Assembly (NCBI GenBank): GCA_017556595.1
Contig: JAFYML010000252.1
Coordinates: 1 to 8,032 of the forward strand
Direction of reading: 5' to 3'
DNA length: 8,032 nt
From: Bacteroides sp.
GTDB taxonomy: Bacteria > Bacteroidota > Bacteroidia > Bacteroidales > Bacteroidaceae
The position numbers and the translations under genes are program-made. The stretch's first letter is position 1, and each line of letters begins with the position of its first letter. The notes beneath the pieces are model-generated. The model made no database searches. It saw only the letters and a list, made by a program, of their open reading frames with translations, and was not told where the DNA came from. Of the stretch, positions 1-6,591 are shown piece after piece.

Positions 1-150
1 ATCGTCTTCAAGATCTTCTACTTCCAATGGCAATTCGCCTCGTAATGTCTTGATTTCGTCAATTTTAGACAACATTGTCTGCAATTGGTAGAGCGCTTTT
101 AGCTTTTGCTCTACGGTGAGTTCTTGCTCTTTCTTTGCTTCTTTAGCCAT
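1..150 (-). CDS. Coiled-coil / C4 zinc-ribbon protein, N-terminal fragment (cut by window edge)
   Basis: Only the first 50 codons are present; the rest lies beyond position 1. The ATG is at 150-148. The visible peptide begins MAKEAKKEQELTVEQKLKAL and continues as a charged, leucine-heptad helix through LYQLQTMLSKIDEIKTLRGE to an acidic end. This matches the N-terminal coiled coil of the Bacteroidota zinc-ribbon protein commonly found next to nif3, a family of roughly 250 residues with a C-terminal four-cysteine zinc ribbon and a presumed but unproven nucleic-acid-binding role. The zinc ribbon itself is not in the window. It follows the Nif3 gene by only 7 bases, and TAAGGA (the Nif3 stop codon plus the following bases) can serve as a ribosome-binding site, so the two are very likely co-transcribed and perhaps translationally coupled. 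Family assignment rests on the N-terminus and the neighbour. Confidence 0.8.
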   Translation of the reverse strand, partial: MAKEAKKEQELTVEQKLKALYQLQTMLSKIDEIKTLRGELPLEVEDLEDD

Positions 151-157
151 AGTTTCC

Positions 158-949
158 TTACATATATTTTATGGGATTTGTATTCACGCGAGTGGCTTGT
201 ACAGGCAACCCAGGAAACATATCCCTGATTATTGTTTGAAATATCTCTTTCGTATATTGTTCGCTTTCGTAATGTCCTATTTCGGCCAATAAGATTTCGC
301 CATCGTGTCCGAAATAGTCATGATATTTAATTTCGCCGGTGATAAAAACATCAGCTTGTTGGCGAATGGCAAGCGGCATTAAGAAAGCTCCAGCACCTCC
401 ACAAATAGCCACTCGTTGCACTTCCCTACCCGTTAATTTGTTATGCTTAATGCATCCCACCTCGAATATTTTCTTTATACGTTTCAAGAAGTCAGTTTCG
501 CCTTCTGGAGTCTCCAATTCGCCTATCACACCAGCACCAGCCATTTCTGAACAATGATTTTGCTCTTTTACGTCGAGCACTTTCACGTTTTTCAAGCCTA
601 TTTTTTCTGCAATCTTGAAATTCACTCCTTCGGGAGCATTATCAAGGTTAGTATGTGCAGAATAGACAACGATATCGTTCTTGATGGCCTTCATAATGCA
701 TTGTTCCACATAGTCTTTACCAGTGATAGATTTATAGCCTCGGAAGATGAGTGGATGGTGCGAAATGATAAGGTTATAGCCCAACATGATGGCTTCGTCG
801 ATCACGGCTTCGGTAACGTCCAGACACAACAAAGCCCCTGTAGCTTCCGCATCTGTCAATCCTATTTGCAAGCCTGCATTATCAAATCCGTCTTGCAAAG
901 GCAGAGGCGCGAACCGTTCAAGGGCGCATACAATTTCCTTTATTTTCAT
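158..949 (-). CDS. Nif3-like dinuclear metal-centre hexameric protein (YbgI/DUF34 family), short form
   Basis: This 263-residue cytosolic protein belongs to the Nif3/YbgI family, toroidal hexamers with a two-metal site. The cellular reaction is unsettled; a GTP cyclohydrolase I type 2 name in databases is weakly supported. Metal-ligand motifs are complete: SHH (H64, H65), HTNLD (D103) and GHYESE (H226, E230), plus GEIKYHDY at 205-212 and the C-terminal NTNPIKYM. I place the start at ATG 949-947 (MKIKEIVCALERF). An upstream in-frame TTG at 973 adds MHPNYQLI, but it lies inside the -7 promoter box, so it should not be in the mRNA. Bacteroides homologues as I recall them are about 365 residues, with a roughly 100-residue PII/CutA-like insert between the two halves; here VKVLDVKEQ (to residue 130) runs almost straight into GVIGELETPE (from 140), so the insert is absent. 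First gene of an operon with the zinc-ribbon gene. Confidence 0.93.
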   Translation of the reverse strand: MKIKEIVCALERFAPLPLQDGFDNAGLQIGLTDAEATGALLCLDVTEAVIDEAIMLGYNLIISHHPLIFRGYKSITGKDYVEQCIMKAIKNDIVVYSAHTNLDNAPEGVNFKIAEKIGLKNVKVLDVKEQNHCSEMAGAGVIGELETPEGETDFLKRIKKIFEVGCIKHNKLTGREVQRVAICGGAGAFLMPLAIRQQADVFITGEIKYHDYFGHDGEILLAEIGHYESEQYTKEIFQTIIRDMFPGLPVQATRVNTNPIKYM

Positions 950-970
950 TATCAACTGATAATTTGGGTG

Positions 971-978
971 CAAAGATA
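971..978 (-). promoter_or_regulatory. Bacteroidota -7 box for the nif3 operon
   Basis: Read on the minus strand this is TATCTTTG, an exact match to TAnnTTTG. Transcription would begin about 7 bases further on, near 962-965, giving a leader of roughly 15 bases before ATG 949. The -33 position (about 999-1003) reads TTAA on this strand, a poor match to TTTG, so the promoter may be weak or need an activator. It decides the start codon of nif3 by excluding the TTG at 973. Confidence 0.65.
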
Positions 979-996
979 ATGATTTTCTGTATATTC

Positions 997-1013
997 TCGT
1001 TAATCTTTAACGA
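997..1013. promoter_or_regulatory. Perfect 7-bp palindrome, possible operator
   Basis: TCGTTAA-TCT-TTAACGA is a perfect inverted repeat with 7-bp arms and a 3-base centre. It lies over the -33 region of the nif3 promoter and about 36 bases upstream of the -33 element of the DUF2148 promoter. A binding site for a dimeric regulator of the divergent pair is plausible but unproven. The sequence is AT-rich, so chance occurrence is possible. Confidence 0.3.
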
Positions 1014-1048
1014 AAATTGTTTAATCTACCCCATTCCCAACACAATTA

Positions 1049-1080
1049 TTTGGACACTTCCGATATTTTGCGTACGTTTG
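1049..1080 (+). promoter_or_regulatory. Bacteroidota promoter for the DUF2148-muiA unit
   Basis: TTTG at 1049-1052 and TACGTTTG at 1073-1080 match both the -33 (TTTG) and -7 (TAnnTTTG) elements exactly, with a 20-base spacer. It is the best promoter in the window. The predicted transcription start is near 1087, leaving a leader of about 25 AT-rich bases without a Shine-Dalgarno sequence before ATG 1114. Confidence 0.75.
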
Positions 1081-1113
1081 TTAAAAAATTAACCACTTAA
1101 ACTTAATAATAAT

Positions 1114-1656
1114 ATGATACTGAACGAAAGAGATTTGCGCCACGAACATGTTTTGAACGTAGCTCGCCAAATGATGACTGCTGCTCGCACCGCGCCTAAA
1201 GGCAAGGGTATAGACGTAATAGAAATGGCATTGATTACCGACGAAGCCCTTGAAATGCTATCGAAAAAGATGCAAGCCATAGCCGAAGAAAAAGGATTGA
1301 AATTCTTCCTTCGCGATGCCGACAATATTCTACAAGCCGAATGCCTTATTATAATAGGTACGCGCGAATGTGCACAAGGTTTGAATTGCGGCCATTGTGG
1401 ATATGCCACTTGCGACGCTCGTGCAAAGGGTGTACCTTGCGCTATCAACTCGGTAGATGTAGGTATCGCCATTGGTTCGGCATGTGCTATGGCGGCCGAT
1501 TTGCGTGTAGATACACGTGTAATGTTCTCGGCTGGTATTGCCGCACAAGAACTTGGCTGGCTTCCCGATTGCAAGCAAGTATTTGCCATCCCCGTTAGTG
1601 CATCGTCGAAAAACCCCTTCTTCGACCGCAAGCCTAAGGAACAAAAACCTCAATAA
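1114..1656 (+). CDS. DUF2148 ferredoxin-domain protein (putative 4Fe-4S protein)
   Basis: This is a 180-residue cytosolic protein of the DUF2148 ferredoxin-domain family; the physiological role is not established. Its core is a cysteine cluster typical of a [4Fe-4S] domain: C92-x2-C95-x4-C100 in NCGHCGYATC, followed by C109 in KGVPC. Other cysteines at 77, 86, 124 and 153 could contribute a further ligand. The N-terminal half (residues 6-75) is an alpha/beta segment including RTAPKGKGID and ITDEALEML. A small-residue-rich stretch follows at 117-147 (VGIAIGSACAMAADLRVDTR onward), which looks like buried protein core rather than a membrane helix because it is interrupted by D129, R131 and D133. 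No signal peptide is seen. The start is ATG 1114, 34 bases after a full promoter. It sits 16 bases ahead of the MuiA-like gene with no terminator between, so they probably share a transcript. Confidence 0.88.
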   Translation: MILNERDLRHEHVLNVARQMMTAARTAPKGKGIDVIEMALITDEALEMLSKKMQAIAEEKGLKFFLRDADNILQAECLIIIGTRECAQGLNCGHCGYATCDARAKGVPCAINSVDVGIAIGSACAMAADLRVDTRVMFSAGIAAQELGWLPDCKQVFAIPVSASSKNPFFDRKPKEQKPQ

Positions 1657-1672
1657 CACAAAACAATAACGT

Positions 1673-3526
1673 ATGATTAAAAAAATGCTATTGGTAGCAT
1701 GTATGCTATTGTCTATCAATATGCTACATGCACAAGAAAAGATTAAAACAACCGCCGAGCAAGTAACATTCTACATCGACGGGGCACAAGTAACACGCAC
1801 AAAAACCATCAATCTCACCGCTGGCGAAACCACCCTACTCTTCACTGGCATGTCGCCCTATATGGATGCCAAAAGTATGCAAGTAAAGGCACAAGGCAAG
1901 CTCACCGTGTTGGGTGTAAACCATCAATTCAACTACACCGATAGCCTTGAACGAAGTGCTTTGACCATGAAAATGGAGATGCTTACGAAAAAGTCTTATG
2001 AGCTACAAGCATCGAAGGAGGTTGTACAAGCGCAAATCGACTTGCTGAAGGCAAATTGCTCAGTAGGAAACCGCACCGCCACAACCTCGTTGGCTACAAT
2101 CAAGGAGATGAACAGCTATTATGCCACCGAATCGATGGCATTGAGAAAAAAACTGATCTCCATCGATGAACAGCTACGAACAAACAGCAACGAGATAGCT
2201 GCCATTCAAGCAGAAATAGCGCAATTGGGACAAAAAGCGCCCAAGGCTATGAGCGAAATAGAGGTGAAAGTTTCGGCCAATGCAGCATGCCAAGCCCACT
2301 TCACCATCACCTACTTCGTGAAAAATGCGGGATGGTTTCCAAGCTACGACATCCGTTCGGAGGGTGTAAACAAACCACTTACACTATCCTACAAGGCCAA
2401 TATCTTCCAAAACACACAAGAAGATTGGAAGGATGTTGAACTCACACTCTCCTCTTCCAGCCCATCGATTAGCAACGTATTGCCCGAGCTGAAGCCCTAT
2501 TGGTTGGACTACGGATTGGCTCCTCCAAGATATGATAACAACCTGATTGGCAACACCATATCGGGCGTTGTAACCGATAATAAGCGCCAACCTATTATTG
2601 GTGCAAGCATCATCGTACCAGGCACCACTATTGGTGCTATAACAGATGCCAATGGCCGTTATTCCATCACCCTGCCCGATGGCAAACGCTCGTTGCAATT
2701 CGCCGCTATAGGCTATGCCACCCAAACACGCGATGCATATAGCAACACACTGAACATTCGCTTGCAAGAGGATGTTGCAGTAGAAGAATCGGCAGTTATT
2801 GGGTTTGGTGCAGCACCCAAAAGCGTTATGCGTTCGGCAAGAGTTACTAGCAATGCCATGATGGATACAGAAGCTGTAGAGGAAAGCGAAGTAATGGCAG
2901 TTGAGCAATCGCAAACCATGGCTGGATACGAATTTAGCATCGTTAGAAAACTATCCATCCCTTCGGATGGCAAATCAGTAGTTACGGAAATTGGTCGCTA
3001 CGAATTACCCGCCACCTATTTGTATAAGAGTGTGCCAAAGATAAACAAGGATGTGTACATCATTGCCGAATCTACGCAATGGAAAAATCACAACTTATTG
3101 GAAGGAGAAGCAACCATCTACTTCGACAATTCGTTTGTAGGAAAAACCGTGCTTAACCCCTACCAAACAAGCGACACACTATCTTTGTCGATGGGACAAA
3201 ACAAAGCCATCCGCATTCAACGAAGCAAGGTGAATGAATCGACTTCGCGCAAACTAATAGCCGCAAACCAAGTACAAACATTGACATGGCTCATAACAGT
3301 AGAAAATACTCAAAATCAACCTATCGCCATCCAAGTACAAGACCAGTTACCCATTTCTATCGACAATAGCATCGAGGTAACAACCGAAGAATTGAGCGGC
3401 GGAAAGCTCAATAAAGACAACGGCATTGTTACTTGGACACTCAACCTACAAGGTGGCGAGAAACGAGAATTGCTACTTCAATACAGAGTAAAATATCCTA
3501 AAGATAAATATTTGATTATTGAATAA
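1673..3526 (+). CDS. Secreted MuiA/DUF4139-family protein with an inserted carboxypeptidase-regulatory domain
   Basis: A 617-residue exported protein. The signal peptide is residues 1-20 (KK, a hydrophobic core, then LHA before Q21); C10 has no lipobox, so a periplasmic or surface location is more likely than a lipoprotein. Residues 25-90 fit the N-terminal DUF4140 beta domain (AEQVTFYIDGAQVTR). Residues 90-190 are a helical coiled-coil arm. DUF4139 begins near 195, with the landmark NAGWFPSYDIRSE (218-230), and resumes near 418 to the C-terminus. It is interrupted at about 296-366 by a CarboxypepD_reg-like beta-sandwich (GVVTDNKRQPIIGASIIVPG, then TDANGRYSITLPDG), followed by EESAVIGFGA, which resembles the EEVVVVGYG linker of SusC-type receptors. 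The family is named for suppression of mucoidy, but its molecular function is unknown; a cell-envelope role is inferred. The start at 1673 gives a complete signal peptide; M5 (1685) would weaken it. A terminator follows. Confidence 0.88.
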   Translation: MIKKMLLVACMLLSINMLHAQEKIKTTAEQVTFYIDGAQVTRTKTINLTAGETTLLFTGMSPYMDAKSMQVKAQGKLTVLGVNHQFNYTDSLERSALTMKMEMLTKKSYELQASKEVVQAQIDLLKANCSVGNRTATTSLATIKEMNSYYATESMALRKKLISIDEQLRTNSNEIAAIQAEIAQLGQKAPKAMSEIEVKVSANAACQAHFTITYFVKNAGWFPSYDIRSEGVNKPLTLSYKANIFQNTQEDWKDVELTLSSSSPSISNVLPELKPYWLDYGLAPPRYDNNLIGNTISGVVTDNKRQPIIGASIIVPGTTIGAITDANGRYSITLPDGKRSLQFAAIGYATQTRDAYSNTLNIRLQEDVAVEESAVIGFGAAPKSVMRSARVTSNAMMDTEAVEESEVMAVEQSQTMAGYEFSIVRKLSIPSDGKSVVTEIGRYELPATYLYKSVPKINKDVYIIAESTQWKNHNLLEGEATIYFDNSFVGKTVLNPYQTSDTLSLSMGQNKAIRIQRSKVNESTSRKLIAANQVQTLTWLITVENTQNQPIAIQVQDQLPISIDNSIEVTTEELSGGKLNKDNGIVTWTLNLQGGEKRELLLQYRVKYPKDKYLIIE

Positions 3527-3538
3527 CCTTTACTAAAC

Positions 3539-3572
3539 AAAAGCGGCACGCCGATTGGCATGCCGCTTTTTT
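3539..3572. terminator. Bidirectional intrinsic terminator between the MuiA gene and aspS
   Basis: AAGCGGCA (3541-3548) pairs with TGCCGCTT (3561-3568). After one C-A mismatch, GCC/GGC continues the stem around a GATT loop. The hairpin is followed by a T run to 3572 on the plus strand; flanking A residues from 3539 give a shorter T run on the minus strand. It lies 12 bases after the MuiA stop and 24 bases after the aspS stop on the other strand, so it probably ends both convergent transcripts. Confidence 0.9.
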
Positions 3573-3596
3573 ATTGCTATAACCTTACGAGTTGAA

Positions 3597-5360
3597 TTAC
3601 TCTTTATCTTTCAAATCGAGTTTCAATTGCAACTCATCAAGTTGTTTTTGATCAAGGAAACCAGGTGCATCGAGCATCACATCGCGTCCGCTATTATTCT
3701 TTGGGAAGGCAATGCAATCGCGAATACTATCAAGACCAGCAAAGATGCTCACCCAGCGGTCAAGACCATAAGCCAAACCACCATGAGGAGGTGCACCATA
3801 CTTAAAGGCATTCATCAAGAAACCAAATTGTTCTTGTGCCTTTTCAGGTGTAAATCCAAGGATTTCGAACATCTTAGCTTGCAAGCCAGCATCGTGAATA
3901 CGAATTGAGCCACCACCCAATTCCACACCGTTGCACACCATATCGTAAGCATCGGCACGCACAGCTGCAGGATCGCTATCTAACAATGGAATATCCTCGT
4001 CTTTGGGGTGAGTAAATGGATGGTGCATAGCCATTAAGCGGCCCTCTTCTTCGCTCCATTCGAACATTGGAAAATCCACCACCCAAAGGCAAGCAAACTG
4101 ATTTTTATCGCGCAAGCCAAGTTGGTTACCCATTTCAAGACGCAATTCGCAAAGTTGCTTGCGAGTCTTCATAGCATCGTCACCGCTAAGAATCAAAATC
4201 AAGTCGCCAGCTTCAGCACCAAAAGCAGCTTTCATTTGTTGCAACACCTCTTGCGAATAGAATTTATCTAAGCTCGATTTTACATTTCCATCGGCCTCTA
4301 CGCGCGCATATACCATGCCTTTTGCACCAATTTGCGGACGCTTCACGAAGTCGGTCAATGCATCGAGTTGCTTGCGAGTATAGCTTGCCGCACCCTTAGC
4401 ACAGATACCACCAATGTAGGCAGCACTATCGAACACGCCAAATCCATGACCCTTCATAATGTCCATCAATTCGACAAACTTCATTTCAAAGCGGATATCA
4501 GGCTTGTCGCTACCATAATACTTCATAGCATCGGCCCATGGCATACGGATGAAAGGTTCGTTCAATTCCACGCCGCGCAATTGTTTGAACAAGTACTTCG
4601 CCATACCTTCGAAGAGGTTGATAACGTCGTCTTGCTCGACGAACGACATTTCGCAGTCGATTTGTGTAAATTCTGGTTGACGGTCGGCACGCAAATCTTC
4701 GTCACGGAAGCATTTTGCAATTTGGAAATAGCGGTCGAATCCCGATACCATAAGCAATTGCTTCAAGGTTTGTGGCGATTGAGGAAGTGCATAGAATTGT
4801 CCTGGGTTCATGCGCGATGGCACCACAAAGTCGCGAGCGCCTTCTGGAGTTGAGCCTACAAGGATAGGAGTTTCCACTTCAATAAATCCTTGTTCGTCAA
4901 GATATTTGCGCACTTCGATAGTCATCTTATGACGCAATTCAAGGTTGCTACGCACATTAGCACGACGAAGGTCAAGATAGCGATACTTCATGCGAATATC
5001 GTCGCCACCATCGGTATTTTCCTCAATAGTAAATGGCGGTGTAAGAGCCGCATTGAGCACATTCAATTCGCTTACAATGATTTCAATGTCGCCAGTGGGT
5101 ATGTTTGCATTTTTGCTGAAGCGTTCATTTACCACCCCAGTTACTTGAATCACAAATTCGCGTCCCAAGTGGTTAGCCTTTTCGCAAAGTTCTGCATTGT
5201 TTTCTTCGTTGAACACCAACTGAGTGATACCGTAACGATCGCGAAGGTCAACAAATGTCATACCTCCCATCTTACGACTACGTTGCACCCATCCGGCCAG
5301 TGTTACCTGCTTGTTTACATCGGAGATTCTCAACTCTCCACACGTGTGAGTTCTATACAT
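3597..5360 (-). CDS. aspS: Aspartyl-tRNA synthetase (class II, bacterial type)
   Basis: Charges tRNA-Asp with aspartate using ATP, in the cytosol. It is 587 residues, the normal length for the bacterial enzyme. The N-terminal OB-fold anticodon-binding domain is residues 1-105 ([20 protein letters not shown]). The catalytic domain carries motif 1 around 158-165 (GFIEVETP), the aspartate loop [10 protein letters not shown] (174-183), motif 2 from [18 protein letters not shown] (218-235) and motif 3 GLAYGLDRW (528-536). The bacterial GAD insertion spans roughly 300-405. At the OB-fold position where non-discriminating enzymes often have histidine (H31 in Pseudomonas) this protein has M31, which suggests a tRNA-Asp-specific (discriminating) enzyme; this is inference from recalled alignments. 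The start at ATG 5360 fits the family N-terminus [11 protein letters not shown]. It lies 11 bases after the lipid kinase stop with an AAAGGA sequence close to the ATG, so it is probably second in that operon. Confidence 0.98.
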   Translation of the reverse strand: MYRTHTCGELRISDVNKQVTLAGWVQRSRKMGGMTFVDLRDRYGITQLVFNEENNAELCEKANHLGREFVIQVTGVVNERFSKNANIPTGDIEIIVSELNVLNAALTPPFTIEENTDGGDDIRMKYRYLDLRRANVRSNLELRHKMTIEVRKYLDEQGFIEVETPILVGSTPEGARDFVVPSRMNPGQFYALPQSPQTLKQLLMVSGFDRYFQIAKCFRDEDLRADRQPEFTQIDCEMSFVEQDDVINLFEGMAKYLFKQLRGVELNEPFIRMPWADAMKYYGSDKPDIRFEMKFVELMDIMKGHGFGVFDSAAYIGGICAKGAASYTRKQLDALTDFVKRPQIGAKGMVYARVEADGNVKSSLDKFYSQEVLQQMKAAFGAEAGDLILILSGDDAMKTRKQLCELRLEMGNQLGLRDKNQFACLWVVDFPMFEWSEEEGRLMAMHHPFTHPKDEDIPLLDSDPAAVRADAYDMVCNGVELGGGSIRIHDAGLQAKMFEILGFTPEKAQEQFGFLMNAFKYGAPPHGGLAYGLDRWVSIFAGLDSIRDCIAFPKNNSGRDVMLDAPGFLDQKQLDELQLKLDLKDKE

Positions 5361-5371
5361 AATCCTTTATT

Positions 5372-6397
5372 TTATTGTGATAATATCTTTTTTACTTGTT
5401 TCTTTCCTTTATTCAAAATCACCTTATTGTGTCGAGACACTTGCTCGATAAAGGCATCTATTTCGTCCAAGTAGTCTTGTGCTCGTGTCAACACTCCCGA
5501 CGAATTTTTTGGCGATGGAATAATCACCTTTAATCCCTGTTTCACAATCTTCACATCAATGCTTTCGCCCAACATGATAGGGTCGCCATCGAAGTGAGCC
5601 ACACCATCCTTGGCGCGTTTTATGTGCAACGAGTTACATTTCAGTGTCTTCACATGACTATCTTGGTCGATGGTCTTGTTGAACAGCTGAAACGACAAAG
5701 AAGGCGCCTCGCGCATATTGAATGGTTCGATAATCGTTACATCCAGCAAGCCATCGTTCAAGCTTGCTCGCGGTGCTATATAAGCATTATTCCCATATTG
5801 CGACGCATTTCCGCAAGCTATTACAAAAGCCTTATGCACAGTTCGTTGTCCGTCAATCTCCACCTCGTATGTTTCTGGTGCATAGTTTATGCTTTCCTTA
5901 ATGGTTTTCTCTAAGTAAGTCAACGGTCCACGCTTACCTGCTTCGGCAAACTTCAAGCTAATAAACGCATCAAATCCAACGCCACAAGTGCAGAAAAAGG
6001 GAATCTCGTTTATCAAACCATAGTCTATCATTTCCAGTTGTCCTTCGTTGATGGTATCGATGGCCTTTTTCGCATCGAGCGACACCTTCAAGTGGCGCGC
6101 CAATCCGTTGCCCGAACCGCAAGGAATAATCCCCAAAGCCGTGTCTGTGTGCACCAGCGAGCGAGCAATCTCATTAATGGTTCCATCGCCCCCTATCGCA
6201 ATCACGGCAAACACCTTCTCGTCCGCCTTTTCTTTGGCTATTTTTACGGCATGACCAGCCCATTTCGTATAGATAATCTCCGTATCATACAGTTTATTAT
6301 CTATCCGTTCGCCAATCCATCTAACAATCTGTCCCTTTCCTTGAACGCCCGATTTTGGATTAACAATAAAAACTAATTTTCGTTTATTATTGTCCAT
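5372..6397 (-). CDS. Diacylglycerol-kinase-family lipid kinase (YegS/BmrU type)
   Basis: An ATP-dependent kinase of the DAGK_cat family, which phosphorylates lipid alcohols such as diacylglycerol, sphingoid bases or ceramide; the substrate cannot be read from sequence. It is 341 residues from ATG 6397. Motifs are VNPKSGVQGKG (12-22, nucleotide-binding loop), IGGDGTINEIARSL (68-81), GIIPCGSGNGLARHL (89-103) and, in the C-terminal beta-sandwich domain, NDGLLDVTII (214-223) and AHFDGDP (267-273). No signal peptide is present; it probably works at the inner face of the membrane. The reading frame is open back to an ATG at 6451, but that start lies upstream of the promoter, and the peptide it adds (MSDKCIIFVCLLG) precedes the normal family N-terminus, so 6397 is preferred. 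After the catalytic core there is a tail of about 45 residues ending in the basic segment NKGKKQVKKILSQ. It is divergent from serine palmitoyltransferase and 11 bases ahead of aspS. Confidence 0.92.
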   Translation of the reverse strand: MDNNKRKLVFIVNPKSGVQGKGQIVRWIGERIDNKLYDTEIIYTKWAGHAVKIAKEKADEKVFAVIAIGGDGTINEIARSLVHTDTALGIIPCGSGNGLARHLKVSLDAKKAIDTINEGQLEMIDYGLINEIPFFCTCGVGFDAFISLKFAEAGKRGPLTYLEKTIKESINYAPETYEVEIDGQRTVHKAFVIACGNASQYGNNAYIAPRASLNDGLLDVTIIEPFNMREAPSLSFQLFNKTIDQDSHVKTLKCNSLHIKRAKDGVAHFDGDPIMLGESIDVKIVKQGLKVIIPSPKNSSGVLTRAQDYLDEIDAFIEQVSRHNKVILNKGKKQVKKILSQ

Positions 6398-6426
6398 TAC
6401 ACGTTGGTCTATGCCTAATAAGCAGA

Positions 6427-6434
6427 CAAAAATA
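6427..6434 (-). promoter_or_regulatory. Bacteroidota -7 box for the lipid kinase-aspS operon
   Basis: On the minus strand this reads TATTTTTG, an exact TAnnTTTG match. Transcription would start near 6420, giving a leader of about 23 bases before ATG 6397. The -33 region (6456-6460) reads TTTAA, only a partial TTTG match. Its position excludes the longer ORF start at 6451. Confidence 0.6.
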
Positions 6435-6486
6435 ATACATTTATCTGACACTTTGTTAAATGAAAATCGAAATATTCTATAATGTT

Positions 6487-6506
6487 ATATTTTTTAAGAA
6501 AAATAT
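6487..6506. repeat. AT-rich inverted repeat between divergent promoters
   Basis: ATATTTTT-TAAG-AAAAATAT has perfect 8-bp arms and a 4-base centre. It overlaps the start of the spt -33 element and is about 50 bases upstream of the lipid kinase -7 box. It could be an operator or a bent/UP-like element. Being purely A/T in the arms, it could also arise by chance. Confidence 0.3.
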
Positions 6507-6535
6507 GGTTAAACCGAGTTTATTTATTATCTTTG
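6504..6535 (+). promoter_or_regulatory. Bacteroidota promoter for serine palmitoyltransferase
   Basis: The -7 box TATCTTTG (6528-6535) matches TAnnTTTG exactly, and TATG (6504-6507), one base off TTTG, lies 20 bases upstream, the same spacing as the promoter at 1049-1080. The predicted start of transcription is near 6542, so the leader is about 50 A-rich bases. The in-frame extension from 6460 would run through this promoter and is therefore not translated. Confidence 0.7.
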
Positions 6536-6591
6536 CCCGCTCATTTGGCTTTTCGCCAACAGAAAAAAAAACTAAAAAGAGATATAGAAAT

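Noticed and set aside
1089..1719. Minus-strand open frames opposite the DUF2148 gene, one with several cysteines
   Set aside because: They are shadows of the plus-strand gene; no promoter, no recognisable domain, and serine/cysteine/isoleucine-rich random composition.
2384..2973. Minus-strand open frames opposite the MuiA-like gene
   Set aside because: Antisense to conserved DUF4139 and carboxypeptidase-regulatory sequence with no independent support.
3539..3572. Hairpin as a possible small RNA or CRISPR-like repeat
   Set aside because: It is a single copy, at a convergent gene junction, with T runs on both sides: a bidirectional terminator explains it.
4332..5474. Long plus-strand open frames opposite aspS (4332-4853 and 4890-5474)
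   Set aside because: They are antisense to a clear aminoacyl-tRNA synthetase, have no family resemblance, and reflect its codon pattern.
6398..6451. 18-residue N-terminal extension of the lipid kinase (MSDKCIIFVCLLG onward), a possible signal anchor
   Set aside because: It covers the promoter of the gene, and family members start just before the VNPKSG loop.
6460..6591. 44-residue N-terminal extension of SPT with a hydrophobic stretch (SLFIIFARSFGF), possibly a membrane anchor
   Set aside because: The spt -7 box lies inside it, the composition is AT-driven, and the family N-terminus begins at 6592.
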